A stretch of DNA of 55,776 nucleotides from Phycisphaerales bacterium (GCA_020849105.1 JADLGW010000011.1:1-55776), one strand, 5' to 3'; counted from the stretch's first letter, positions 18,866 through 27,930 are shown. Translations and numbers: made by a program. Notes: generated by a model from the sequence alone, not told the origin.

Positions 18866-21148
18866 ATGCCATGTGTACCAACCGTGTTGATGCCCACGTC
18901 ATTGCGCGCGATCGGCGTGTTCGTGTGTGTGCTCGCGGGGACAACGCCTGCGCCCGGTCAGTGTGAGCCCGAGTGGCTCACCGGGCCCGATCAGGGTGTC
19001 CCCGGCGTCTATGGAACGGTGTCGTCGAGCATCCGGTGGGATCCGGACGGACCCGGACCTGCCCGCGAAGCCCTCGTCGTGGGGGGCAGCTTCACGGCGG
19101 CGGGGAGTGCGCTTGTGCAGAACGTTGCGTTGTGGGACGGCTCGCGGTGGCAACCGCTGGGCGCACCGCCCGCGGTTCGTGCCCTGGGCGTCTTCAGCGG
19201 CGGCGTCGTCGCGGCGAGCGGCCCTTCGGTGCGGCGCTGGAGCGGGGCGGATTGGGTGAACCTCGGTTCCGCGTTCGGCGGCACGGGAGCCAGTGTCAAT
19301 GCCCTGCTTGAGTACAACGGCAGGCTCATCGCCGGAGGAAGCCAATCTCTGCCCGGGCCGGCGGTCCGCATCGCGGCCTGGAACGGTGCGACCTGGGAGT
19401 CCGTCGGGGAGGGGGTGAACGGTGCGGTCAACGCGCTGGCGTTGTATCAGGGTCAACTCATCGCCGCGGGCTCCTTCACCACCGCCGGAGGGGTCGCGGC
19501 CAACCGCGTGGCGAGCTGGGACGGGGTGCGCTGGAGCGGGCTCGGCAGCGGCGTGAGCGGCGCCATGGCCCCCGCGTCGTATCCGTTCGTATCCTCTCTC
19601 TCTGTATTCAACGGAGAACTCATCGCCGGGGGCGTGTTCACCGATGCGGGAAACTTCTCCGCAAACTGCATCGCGCGCTGGGACGGCACGTCGTGGCTCC
19701 CGGCGAGCAACGGCATGGACGGTGAAGTCCGGGCCACCGCGGAGTTCGGCGGGCGACTCTACGCCGGCGGCGATTTCACCCACGCCGCGGGGTGGAGCGC
19801 GAACCACGTGGCGTGGTGGGACGGGCAGACGTGGCACCCCCTGGGCGCCGGCACGGGGTATGGCAACGGGCCGAACGTGCGCACGCTCGCGGTTTTCGGG
19901 GAAGAACTCATCGTGGGAGGCGCCTTCGCCAGCGCCGGTGGGCTTCCCGCCCTCCACGTCGCCCGATGGGACGGGACGGCCTGGCGCACTCTCGCCCCGG
20001 GCTTCGGCCGGGTTTCATGCTGGGGGCAATACCGCGGGGAACTCATCGCCGGGTGCTTGCGGGCGGCCGCCGGCTCCACGGCCCCGACGTTCATCTCTGC
20101 GTGGAACGGTGACTCCTGGCATGATCTGGGTCCCGGCGTCAACGGGAGCGTCTGGGACACCCAAGAGTTCCGGGGAGACCTTGTCGTCGGTGGCAGCTTC
20201 ACGACTGCCGGCGGGGTGCCGGTGACGGGTCTGGCGCGGTGGAATGGCGAAGCGTGGTTCCCGCTTGGTCCGCCTCTGGGTGGTGTTTCCGTGCCCGCGG
20301 TGGCGTTGCTGGAACTCTACGACGGAGACCTGATTGTCGCCGGAAACTTCAAACGGGCTGGGAACACAGAAGTAAACCTCATCACCCGATGGGACGGGTC
20401 GAACTGGCACGCGATGGGCTCGGGTGTGGCGCCGATCCCCGGGAACGTCGTCGGCACGTACGTCATGTCCCTCGCGGTGCATGACGGCGAACTGCTCGTC
20501 GGCGGGATGTTCCTTACCGTCGGGGAGGTTTACAGTCCGTACATTGTCCGCTGGAACGGGTCAGAATGGCTTCCGCACGCGCCGGGGCTTTGGGGGGGAG
20601 TGAGCAGCATGGTGGAGTACCGCGGCGACCTCTACGCCGCCTACGACACGACCTCGTTCGGGCCCCCGGGGCCCAACCACATCGCGCGCTGGACCGGGTC
20701 GGCGTGGGAACTGCTGAATACCGGTATGGATGCCCCGGTGCTCGCCCTCGCTGTCCACCGAGATGAACTCTTCGCCGGGGGCTGGTTCTCGACCTCGGGT
20801 GGCACAAGCACCAACCACATCGCCCGCTGGGACGGCGTGACGTGGCGGCCGCTGGGTAGCGGGTTGAACGGAGGGACGGGCGCGCTGGCGTCGTTTCGGG
20901 GCGAACTCGTCGCCGGCGGGAGTTTTTCGACTGCGGGCGGGAGCGTGTCGGCATCCTGGGCACGGTGGGGCTGCGCGCCATGCGACCCCGATTGCGATGG
21001 TAACGGAGTGCTGAACCCCGCCGATTTCATGTGCTTCCAGACCGCCTTCGTGCTCGGGCAGCCCTACGCCGACTGCAACGGGGACGGCGCGCGGAACCTG
21101 GCCGATTTCGGCTGCTTTGCCTCCAAGTACGCCCTCGGCTGCCCGTAG
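18866..21148 (+). CDS. secreted beta-propeller-like repeat protein with GC-type dockerin anchor
   Basis: The 760-residue exported protein has a signal peptide ending APGQ. Roughly a dozen ~45-residue repeats follow, of the form 'I.RWDG..W..LG.G..G.V.AL..Y.GELIAGGSFTTAGG..ANH', which predicts beta-propeller blades. The last ~55 residues hold two Ca2+-loop units (DCDGNGVLNPADF and DCNGDGARNLADFGCF) ending in GCP, the GC-type dockerin anchor of Phycisphaerae. ATG 18866 follows GGGAG; ATG 18890 would also leave a good signal peptide. No catalytic motif is visible, so binding or a structural surface role is likely. It shares its anchor with the gene downstream. Confidence 0.85.
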   Translation: MPCVPTVLMPTSLRAIGVFVCVLAGTTPAPGQCEPEWLTGPDQGVPGVYGTVSSSIRWDPDGPGPAREALVVGGSFTAAGSALVQNVALWDGSRWQPLGAPPAVRALGVFSGGVVAASGPSVRRWSGADWVNLGSAFGGTGASVNALLEYNGRLIAGGSQSLPGPAVRIAAWNGATWESVGEGVNGAVNALALYQGQLIAAGSFTTAGGVAANRVASWDGVRWSGLGSGVSGAMAPASYPFVSSLSVFNGELIAGGVFTDAGNFSANCIARWDGTSWLPASNGMDGEVRATAEFGGRLYAGGDFTHAAGWSANHVAWWDGQTWHPLGAGTGYGNGPNVRTLAVFGEELIVGGAFASAGGLPALHVARWDGTAWRTLAPGFGRVSCWGQYRGELIAGCLRAAAGSTAPTFISAWNGDSWHDLGPGVNGSVWDTQEFRGDLVVGGSFTTAGGVPVTGLARWNGEAWFPLGPPLGGVSVPAVALLELYDGDLIVAGNFKRAGNTEVNLITRWDGSNWHAMGSGVAPIPGNVVGTYVMSLAVHDGELLVGGMFLTVGEVYSPYIVRWNGSEWLPHAPGLWGGVSSMVEYRGDLYAAYDTTSFGPPGPNHIARWTGSAWELLNTGMDAPVLALAVHRDELFAGGWFSTSGGTSTNHIARWDGVTWRPLGSGLNGGTGALASFRGELVAGGSFSTAGGSVSASWARWGCAPCDPDCDGNGVLNPADFMCFQTAFVLGQPYADCNGDGARNLADFGCFASKYALGCP

Positions 21149-21328
21149 AGTGGGGAGTCCACCCCCTTGCCGCCGTCCACACGCGGCCGCCCGTTCCCTC
21201 ATGGTTCTCGGTCCCTAAAAAGACACTGGCCGCGGACCGATTTACCACTATCATGGCCCCCGGAGAGACGCCGGGGCCGGGAGGCATCGGCGAAGGCTGA
21301 AACCATCCGTGGGGGAGGAGATAGGTTC

Positions 21329-22744
21329 ATGAAACTGACCATCGGTCGGAGTGTCGGCGTTGCCGCGGCCCTGTGCATCGTCGGGGGCGCTTCGGCGCAG
21401 ACCTCGCTGGGCACACAGCGCGTCGCCGCGGGGCTTGTGAACCCGCTGTTTGTGACCGCGCCGAAGGGCGACTTCGGCCGGCTGTTCATCGTGGAGCAGC
21501 GGGGCAGCGGGGGCACCGCCAACCGCGCCGACATCCGCATCCTGAACCTCTACAACAACACGCTGAACGCGGCGCCGTTCTTCACGCTCACCGGTGTGAC
21601 AACCGGCAGCGAGCAGGGCCTGCTGGGGCTGGCCTTCGACCCCAACTACGACTCCAACGGCTACTTCTATGTGTACTACACCACCACCGGCGGCGGCGGG
21701 GCGGCCGGCCAGGACGTGCTGGCCCGGTACAAGGTCTCCGCCACGGACCCGGATCGGGCCGACCCGGCCAGCGGCACCGTGTTCATCTCCGTCCCCGACC
21801 CGCAGTCGAACCACAACGGCGGGTGGATCGCCTTCGGCCCGGACAACTTCCTGTATGTGGGGATCGGCGACGGCGGCGGCGGCGGCGACACCGGCACGGG
21901 GCACAACCCGACCTTCGGCAACGGGCAGGACACGACGACGCTGCTGGGCAAGATGCTCCGCATCGACACCGCCAACCCCGCGCCGCCGCTGAACTACTCG
22001 ATCCCGCCCTCCAACCCGTTCTTCTCGTCGCCCACCGCGCGGAAGGAAATCTGGGCGTATGGGCTGCGCAATCCCTGGCGTGACTCGTTCGACCGCGAGA
22101 CCGGCGAACTCTACATCGCCGACGTGGGGCAGGGCGCCTGGGAAGAGGTGAACATCGAGCCCCCGGGCGCCGGCGGCCGCAACTACGGCTGGCGCTGCTA
22201 CGAGGGGAACGTCCCGTACAACACCGCCAACTGCCCGGCCCAGGCCACGATGACCTTCCCCGTCCACGTCTACAGCCACTCCCTGGGCTGCTCGATCAGC
22301 GGCGGGTACGTCTACCGCGGCTGCGCCATCCCCGACCTCCAGGGCACCTACTTCTTCGCCGACTACTGCTCCGCCACGATCTGGAGTTTCAAGTACACCG
22401 GCTCCGTCAACCCGCCCGTCACCAACCGCACCGCGGAACTGGCCCCCGGCGGCGGCATGTCGATCTCCAGCATCGTGTCGTTCGGGGAGGACGCCCGCGG
22501 CGAGATGTACATCTGCGACGCCGGCGGTGAGGTCTTCAAGATCATCCCCGAGGGGGTGCCGCCCCAGTGCACCACCTGCTATGCGGACTGCAACGGCGAC
22601 GGGAACACCGACCTGGCCGATTTCGGTTGCTTCACCACGAAGTTCGCGATGGGCGCGTCCTACGCCGACTGCAACGGCGACGGCGTCCGCAACCTCTCCG
22701 ACTTCGGTTGCTTCCAGACCAGGTTCGCCCTCGGCTGCCCGTAG
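21329..22744 (+). CDS. secreted glucose/sorbosone dehydrogenase-like (PQQ type) protein with GC-type dockerin
   Basis: The 471-residue protein has signal peptide MKLTIGRSVGVAAALCIVGG ending ASAQ. The six-bladed GSDH propeller is recognisable from GLVNPLFVTAPKGDFGRLFIVEQ, GLLGLAFDPNYDSNGYFYVYYT, SNHNGGWIAFGPDNFLYVGI, EIWAYGLRNPWRDSFD and GELYIADVGQGAWEEVN. Family members oxidise sugars with PQQ; the His in SNHNGG and the Arg in GLRNPWR match the usual cofactor and substrate residues. A duplicated dockerin loop ends the protein (ADCNGDGNTDLADFGCF, ADCNGDGVRNLSDFGCF, then GCP). The start follows GGGGGAGGAG. Either oxidoreductase or carbohydrate-binding function is possible. Confidence 0.88.
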   Translation: MKLTIGRSVGVAAALCIVGGASAQTSLGTQRVAAGLVNPLFVTAPKGDFGRLFIVEQRGSGGTANRADIRILNLYNNTLNAAPFFTLTGVTTGSEQGLLGLAFDPNYDSNGYFYVYYTTTGGGGAAGQDVLARYKVSATDPDRADPASGTVFISVPDPQSNHNGGWIAFGPDNFLYVGIGDGGGGGDTGTGHNPTFGNGQDTTTLLGKMLRIDTANPAPPLNYSIPPSNPFFSSPTARKEIWAYGLRNPWRDSFDRETGELYIADVGQGAWEEVNIEPPGAGGRNYGWRCYEGNVPYNTANCPAQATMTFPVHVYSHSLGCSISGGYVYRGCAIPDLQGTYFFADYCSATIWSFKYTGSVNPPVTNRTAELAPGGGMSISSIVSFGEDARGEMYICDAGGEVFKIIPEGVPPQCTTCYADCNGDGNTDLADFGCFTTKFAMGASYADCNGDGVRNLSDFGCFQTRFALGCP

Positions 22745-22786
22745 GAGGCACACCGGGTACGCTGGCGGCCTCGAACAGGAGGCGCC

Positions 22787-23443
22787 ATGCGCAGACTCGC
22801 GGCCGAGGGGCTCGGAACGTTCGCCCTGGTCTTTGCCGGCACCGGGGCCATCGTCATCGACGCGGCGACCGGCGGCGCGGTCGGGCACGTCGGCATCGCG
22901 CTCACCTTCGGCCTGGTCGTCCTGGCGATGATCTATGCCGTGGGCGACGTCTCCGGGGCGCACATCAACCCGGCGGTGTCGCTGGGGTTCGTGGTGTCGG
23001 GGCGCATGGCCCCCGCGCGGGCGGCGGGGTACATTCTGGCGCAGTGCGCGGGCGCGATCCTGGCGACGCTGCTCCTGCTGGCGCTCTTCCCCGCGGCGCC
23101 GACCCTCGGCCAGACCCACCCCGCCGGGCCGGCGTGGCAGTCGTGCATCCTGGAGGGTGTGCTGACCTTCTTCCTCATGTACGTCATCCTGGCCGTCTCC
23201 ACCGGTTCCAAGGAGAAGGGCCTGATGGCCGGCGTCGCCGTCGGCGCGACCATCGGCCTGGAGGCCCTCTTCGCCGGCCCGATCACCGGCGCCTCGATGA
23301 ACCCGGCCCGGTCCCTGGCCCCGGCGCTGGTCACGGGAGACTTCGCCCACCTGTGGCTCTACGTCCTGGGCCCCGTCGCCGGCGCGGCCCTCGCGTCCCC
23401 GCTGCACGCCTGGATCTCCGGCGGCCGCGACCGGCCCGCGTAG
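22787..23443 (+). CDS. aquaporin/glycerol facilitator (MIP family)
   Basis: The 218-residue channel has six hydrophobic helices and both half-helix NPA motifs, GAHINPAVSLGF and GASMNPARSLAPALV. The start of helix 1 (AAEGLGTFALVFAGTGAIV) is typical of bacterial MIP proteins. It lets water or small uncharged solutes pass the inner membrane. The Arg after the second NPA is the conserved selectivity-filter residue. The start follows AGGAGG. It ends just before the stop of the convergent phage-type repressor gene. Confidence 0.92.
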   Translation: MRRLAAEGLGTFALVFAGTGAIVIDAATGGAVGHVGIALTFGLVVLAMIYAVGDVSGAHINPAVSLGFVVSGRMAPARAAGYILAQCAGAILATLLLLALFPAAPTLGQTHPAGPAWQSCILEGVLTFFLMYVILAVSTGSKEKGLMAGVAVGATIGLEALFAGPITGASMNPARSLAPALVTGDFAHLWLYVLGPVAGAALASPLHAWISGGRDRPA

Positions 23444-23447
23444 ACCG

Positions 23448-24293
23448 CTACACGATCTTCCGCATCACGCTCACCGCGGCGTACAACCCCGCCACCTGCT
23501 CCCGCGCCAGCGTCCGCGGCGGGTAGGCGCTGTTGAGGGGCTGCAGGCGGATCCGGTCGCCGCCGCCCCCGTCCTTCTCGAAATACACACGCTTGAACGT
23601 GCTCTCGTGGTCCGGCTCTACCCGCACGAAGCAGTCGGCCCCGCCCTTCACCGGCCTCAGCGGTGAGAACACCACGATGTCGCCCTCGCGGTACTCCGGC
23701 AGCATGGAGTCGCCGACCACGCGTGCCGCGAACGCATCGGGGTCGTCAAGGTCCGGGCACCGCACATACTCGTCCGCGACCCGCGCGGGGTAGCCCAGGT
23801 CCGTGAACGATCGCGGGTACCCGGCCGCGACCTTGTTGATGACCGGGACTTCCCGCGGCAGGCCGACGGGCACGGCGCCGTCGCGCCGGGGTTCCGTCGG
23901 CGGCGCGATGCGGTCCACCAGGCGCTGGAGTTCCCCGCTGCGATAGGCCTCGTCCAGCGACCCCCGCCCTCCCTCGCCCCGCGCGCCGCTCAGGATCCGC
24001 GCGATCTCCTGGCCCACCCTCTGCCGCTCGCGCAGCAGCCCGACCTCCCGGCGCACCGCCGGAGGCGTCCTCTGCCATCCCGCCACTTCGCTCAGTCGGC
24101 CCAGTGGAAAGCCCAGCGCCAACTCGAGTTTGCGCAGGAACACCTCAGGGGGCGGCGACCCGCGCCGCTCATGCTCGATGAGCCACAGGTAGGACTTGGC
24201 GCACCCGACCAGGTCGGCCAGTTCCTGCAGGGCCATGTCGCGGGCAACGCGGCGGGCACGGACCAGGGCTCCAACGGTCTCCGTCTGGTTCAT
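23448..24293 (-). CDS. CI/LexA-like repressor (XRE HTH plus S24 peptidase)
   Basis: The 281-residue protein has an XRE helix-turn-helix at residues ~8-65 (ALQELADLVGCAKSYLWLIE), a linker, and an S24 autopeptidase domain. In the hinge VAAGYPRSF offers the Ala157-Gly158 cleavage bond. Ser196 (VGDSMLPEYREGDIVV) and Lys234 (ESTFKRVYF) form the catalytic dyad. By analogy with CI and LexA it would cut itself when RecA is activated, releasing its operators. It is divergent from a sigma-like/terminase operon, the usual arrangement for a phage repressor. ATG 24293 is preceded by GGAG; a TTG-type extension is possible. Confidence 0.9.
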   Translation of the reverse strand: MNQTETVGALVRARRVARDMALQELADLVGCAKSYLWLIEHERRGSPPPEVFLRKLELALGFPLGRLSEVAGWQRTPPAVRREVGLLRERQRVGQEIARILSGARGEGGRGSLDEAYRSGELQRLVDRIAPPTEPRRDGAVPVGLPREVPVINKVAAGYPRSFTDLGYPARVADEYVRCPDLDDPDAFAARVVGDSMLPEYREGDIVVFSPLRPVKGGADCFVRVEPDHESTFKRVYFEKDGGGGDRIRLQPLNSAYPPRTLAREQVAGLYAAVSVMRKIV

Positions 24294-24473
24294 GTGATCC
24301 GGCTCCACCCGGCCCCGGGGGGAATCTTGGGCACATCTACACGCGGCGCGCGCAATCTCCGGTACATACCGTACATAATCCTTGCAAAGCGTTCTCTGGA
24401 TCGTTAATGTTCATCATTGTTCTCGATGTAGTGAACACAATGCCAGGCCCAAAGTCAAGGGATCGGAGCAGAA
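24294..24473. promoter_or_regulatory. divergent operator/promoter region of the repressor block
   Basis: This 180-bp gap is much more AT-rich than its surroundings. It holds GTACAT at 24362-24367 and 24371-24376 (two direct copies 9 bp apart), TTGCAA at 24382-24387 with TTAATG about 16 bp on as a possible promoter, and an inverted repeat TGTTCA (24408-24413) / TGAACA (24432-24437) with CATC/GATG nested inside. These are candidate operators for the CI-like repressor. The assignment rests on position and symmetry only. Confidence 0.45.
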
Positions 24474-24923
24474 ATGTGGAAGACGGTCACCAACCCGAAT
24501 GACGTATCCCCGGCGCAGTCGGCCCTTGATCTCCGCCGCCGTGTCCGGTCCGATCTGGCCCGGCTCATCGCCCGACGTGCGGCGGCCCTGGAGCCTGCGG
24601 ACCGCACCCTGGTCTGTTCCGTGTTCGAACTTGGCAGGCCGGTGGCGGAGGTCGGCCGCCTGCTCGGGCAGGCGGATGCCCGATCCCTGCGCAAGCGGCT
24701 GCGGCGCCTGTCGGCCCGCGTCCTCACCCCGGAATACGCGTTCGTGATCGGCCATCGGGACCGCTGGCCGCCCCTGCGCCGGGCGGTGGCGACGGAACGC
24801 TTCATCCACGGCCGGTCGTTCCGCGAGATCGCCCGGCACAACGGCCTGTCGTACTACTCGGTCCGGATGCACACGCGGGCCGTGGAGGAACTGGTCCGCG
24901 GCGCCGCCGGGGGTGCGGGTTGA
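24474..24923 (+). CDS. sigma-like helix-turn-helix regulator
   Basis: The 149-residue protein has two helix-turn-helix-like stretches. The first is PVAEVGRLLGQADARSLRKR near residue 60. The second is SFREIARHNGLSYYSVRMHT near residue 118, which resembles sigma region 4. No region 2 was found, so it may be an anti-repressor or an activator rather than a complete sigma factor. The ATG follows GGAGC. It is the first gene of the rightward operon and overlaps the next gene's TTG. By position it may control late phage genes. Confidence 0.65.
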   Translation: MWKTVTNPNDVSPAQSALDLRRRVRSDLARLIARRAAALEPADRTLVCSVFELGRPVAEVGRLLGQADARSLRKRLRRLSARVLTPEYAFVIGHRDRWPPLRRAVATERFIHGRSFREIARHNGLSYYSVRMHTRAVEELVRGAAGGAG

Positions 24924-26242
24924 CGCCCCGTGCGGTGGCGGCGTGCGCCGCCTTCGGCATCGTGCCCGGGGCCGCGGGTCCGGAGCCGCCGCGGCGCCGC
25001 GCGCGGGCCGCCGCGGCCGCCCTGGACGCGCAACTCGCCCCCGGCGGCGTCGGCGTCGTCACCGGGCCAAGCGGCGCCGGGAAGAGCACCATCCTGCGGG
25101 CGCTCGCGGATGAACTGAGGGGCCGCGCCGCCCCGTTCGTCATGGCCGAGCCGATCCGCACAGGTCGGGCCGTGATCGATGCCGTGCCGGGCACCGTTGC
25201 CGCCGCGCTCCGCGCCCTTGCCGCGGCCGGGCTGGGTGAGGCGCCGCTCCTGTCGCGCCGGGCGTGCGATCTGTCGGACGGGCAGCGATCCCGCCTGGCG
25301 CTGGCAGGGGCGTTTGCGCGGGCGGAACGGGCCGGCCTCGGCGCCACGCTGATCGTGGATGAACTCGGGAGCGGGCTCGATGCCCCGGCCCGCACGAGCC
25401 TGGCGGCCACGCTCCGCCGCTGGGCGGCGCGCACCGGTGTGCGCGTGGCGGCGGCCACGGTACACGGCGGGGTTGTCCGGGCGCTGGCCCCGTCGCTCGT
25501 GGTCACCGTGGATCAGGACGGCACCGCGACCGTCGGGCGCCCCCGGGGTGGCGCGGGCACACCCGCGAGGATCACGGTGGAACGGGGCACCATCGAGGAC
25601 TGCCGCGGCCTGTGGCGGCACCACTACCGGGCCGCTCGCCCGGCGACGGTGGTGGGGGTGCTCCGGGCCCGTGACGGGAACGGCACGGCCGGGGTACTGG
25701 TTGTCTCCATGCCCACGCTCGAAGGGTGGTGGCGCGAACTGGCCTGGCCGGGCCGGTTCCGCACGGGCGACAAGCGCCGCGACGCCGTGCGCCTGAACCG
25801 CGAGGTGCGGTGCATCAGCCGCGTGATCGTGGACCCGCGATGGCGGGGGATGGGCGTCGGCCGCGGGTTGATCGCGGCGTACCTGGAGCGGCCGCGGACC
25901 CGGCTCACGGAGTCGAGCGCCGCGATGGGCGCGTGGTGCCCGCTGTTCGCCGCCGCAGGGATGACGGAGTACCGCGCACCGCCCGCGCGGCGGGAGGCGC
26001 GCCTGGCGGATGCCCTGGCCGCGGCGGGGCTCGATGCCCGCGCGCTGCTCCGGCCGGCCGTCTGGCCGCCGCTGATCCGGCGCGAGGTGCGCCGGTGGGC
26101 AGCGGATTCCCGGATGACTCGGGCGATGCCGCCGCCGCGGGCCGGGGAGTCGGCGTGGCGGGCGCTGTGCTCGCCCCGGGTGGCATACGCCGCGTGCGGA
26201 CCCGGCCGCGTACATGGCGAGCAAGGAGGAGCACCGCGATGA
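24920..26242 (+). CDS. ABC-type ATPase fused to a GNAT acetyltransferase
   Basis: The 440-residue protein is soluble. Residues ~40-215 form an ABC ATPase: Walker A GPSGAGKST (~49), signature LSDGQRSRLALA (~117), Walker B ATLIVDELGSGLD (~142) and a switch-His candidate in VAAATVHGG. No transporter permease accompanies it. Residues ~220-350 form a GNAT domain with VRCISRVIVDPRWRGMGVGRGLIAAYL as the acetyl-CoA loop (RGMGVG). This order matches the COG2401 group (ABC ATPase fused to an acetyltransferase). The start TTG 24920 overlaps the previous stop. Substrate unknown; modification of a host or virion component is a guess. Confidence 0.8.
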   Translation: MTPRAVAACAAFGIVPGAAGPEPPRRRARAAAAALDAQLAPGGVGVVTGPSGAGKSTILRALADELRGRAAPFVMAEPIRTGRAVIDAVPGTVAAALRALAAAGLGEAPLLSRRACDLSDGQRSRLALAGAFARAERAGLGATLIVDELGSGLDAPARTSLAATLRRWAARTGVRVAAATVHGGVVRALAPSLVVTVDQDGTATVGRPRGGAGTPARITVERGTIEDCRGLWRHHYRAARPATVVGVLRARDGNGTAGVLVVSMPTLEGWWRELAWPGRFRTGDKRRDAVRLNREVRCISRVIVDPRWRGMGVGRGLIAAYLERPRTRLTESSAAMGAWCPLFAAAGMTEYRAPPARREARLADALAAAGLDARALLRPAVWPPLIRREVRRWAADSRMTRAMPPPRAGESAWRALCSPRVAYAACGPGRVHGEQGGAPR

Positions 26243-26421
26243 ATACGGGCCCGAAGAAGCCGCCGGATGAGCGCACACTGCCGCACCCGCTGACGTTCTT
26301 CGTGACCGCGGCGGAGCGGGCGATCGTGCTGCGTCGCCTCCGCCGGTACGGGCGGGATCGCCGCCGCGCACTGCTGAACCTGGTGGGGTGCCCGCGCGTG
26401 AGGGGGAACGGCCGGTCGTGA
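26239..26421 (+). CDS. small basic phage-operon protein
   Basis: The 60-residue protein starts at ATG 26239 after a strong AAGGAGGAG and overlaps the fusion gene's stop. Its middle, HPLTFFVTAAERAIVLRRLRRYGRDRRRALLNLVG, is a probable Arg-rich helix. Its place directly before the terminase gene suggests a small-terminase-like or DNA-binding helper, but it is shorter than known small terminases and no family was recognised. Confidence 0.6.
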   Translation: MNTGPKKPPDERTLPHPLTFFVTAAERAIVLRRLRRYGRDRRRALLNLVGCPRVRGNGRS

Positions 26422-27911
26422 GGGTCGATCAGAAGAGAGGGGGCAAGGTGGCCGAGCCGAACACCAGGGACGACGGTGCGCCCCCGGAGAGCCCGGATGC
26501 GCTCCACCAGTGGCTGCGAACGCACCTGGATATCGAGGTGCCGCGGGAGCCGGCCGCCGAAGGCCGCGCGGCGCCGTTTGACTACCTCTGCCACGCCGTC
26601 CTGGGCCCGCCGCCGGACCAGCCGCCCGACTGCGTGGTCTGGGCCGGACGCGGCGGCGGCAAGACGTTCCTGGGCGCGGTGGCGACGGCCCTGGAACTGC
26701 TGTTCAAGCCCGGCATCGCGATCCGCATCCTCGGCGGTTCGATGGAGCAGTCGGCGCGAATGCACGAGCACCTGCGCCGGCTCTTCGAGCGGCCCCGCCT
26801 GGCCGACGCCCTGGACGGTCGGATCACGGAGCGCCGCGTCCGCCTCCGCGGCGGCTCCGCCGTGGAACTCCTGGCCCAGTCGCAGACCTCCGTCCGCGGC
26901 ACGCGCGTGCAGCGCCTGCGCTGCGATGAGGTGGAACTCTTCGACCCGGACGTGTGGGAGGCCGCCCAACTCGTCACCCGCTCGAAGGTCTGCGGCGGGG
27001 TGCGGGTGCGGGCGGGCATCGAGTGCCTGTCCACCGCGCACGTCCCCGGCGGCCTGATGAGCAGGCTCGTGCAGGAGTGCGCCAGCGGCCGGCGACGGCT
27101 CTTCCGCTGGGCCCTGCCGGACGTCCTGGAACGCTGCGGGACGGAGCACGTCTGCCGGCCGCCCGGCGGCGACTGCCCGCTCTATCCGGAGTGTCGCGGC
27201 CACGCCAAACGCTCGCCGATCCCCGGCCACGTCGCCGTGGACGACGCGATCCGCATGAAGGGGCGGGTCTCGGCGGCCACCTGGTCGGCGGAGATGCTGT
27301 GCGAACGGCCCACGCGCCGCGACGCCGTGCTGCCGGAGTTCGATGCCGCGGCCCACGTCGTGGACGGATCGCCCTGGCAGGGCGAAGGCGGGCTCACCTG
27401 GCTGGGCGGGATGGACTTCGGTTTCCGTGCGCCGGCGGTGGTGCTGTGGGCGGTGCTCGACGAGGGCGGCGTGCTGTGGGTCGTGGACGAGCGCCACGTC
27501 GCGGGCGCGGTGCTGGCGGAGCACGCGGCGGCGATCGTGGCCTCCCCGTGGCCGGCGCCGGCCTGGCTCGGCATCGACCCCGCGGGCCTGGCCGCCAGCG
27601 ACCACAGCGGGGAGAGCAGCGCCGCGGTGCTCCGCCGCGCCGGGCTCACCATCCGCACGCGCGCGATGAGGGTCCATGCGGGCCTGGACCTGGTCCGGGC
27701 GCGCCTGCGCTCCGCCGCGGGAGGCCCGCCCCGGCTGTTCATCCACCGGCGCTGCATGAAACTGGTCGAATCCCTGGAGCGGTACCGCTACCCGCCGAAC
27801 CCGGAGTCCCTGGAGCCGGTGAAGGACGGCGCCGACCACGCCGTGGATGCGCTGCGGTACCTGGTCACGAACCTGGACAGCCCGTACCGGATCGGCGTGA
27901 GGGCGTACTGA
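26418..27911 (+). CDS. terL: phage terminase large subunit
   Basis: The 497-residue packaging motor has an N-terminal ATPase with Walker A VVWAGRGGGKTFLG (~74), coupling Walker B LRCDEVELF (~168) and a Ser/Thr motif LSTAHVPGG. The C-terminal RNase H-like nuclease shows GGMDFGFRAPAVVL (first Asp, ~331), GIDPAG (second Asp, ~385) and DGADHAVDALRYL (third, ~470). It pumps phage DNA into proheads and cuts it. The start GTG 26418 overlaps the previous stop by GTGA; GTG 26448, after AGAGAGGGGG, is an alternative. All catalytic residues are intact, so the gene is not obviously decayed. A portal gene does not follow, which is unusual. Confidence 0.9.
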   Translation: MRVDQKRGGKVAEPNTRDDGAPPESPDALHQWLRTHLDIEVPREPAAEGRAAPFDYLCHAVLGPPPDQPPDCVVWAGRGGGKTFLGAVATALELLFKPGIAIRILGGSMEQSARMHEHLRRLFERPRLADALDGRITERRVRLRGGSAVELLAQSQTSVRGTRVQRLRCDEVELFDPDVWEAAQLVTRSKVCGGVRVRAGIECLSTAHVPGGLMSRLVQECASGRRRLFRWALPDVLERCGTEHVCRPPGGDCPLYPECRGHAKRSPIPGHVAVDDAIRMKGRVSAATWSAEMLCERPTRRDAVLPEFDAAAHVVDGSPWQGEGGLTWLGGMDFGFRAPAVVLWAVLDEGGVLWVVDERHVAGAVLAEHAAAIVASPWPAPAWLGIDPAGLAASDHSGESSAAVLRRAGLTIRTRAMRVHAGLDLVRARLRSAAGGPPRLFIHRRCMKLVESLERYRYPPNPESLEPVKDGADHAVDALRYLVTNLDSPYRIGVRAY

Positions 27912-27930
27912 ACCGACCTCCCGGCGTTCG

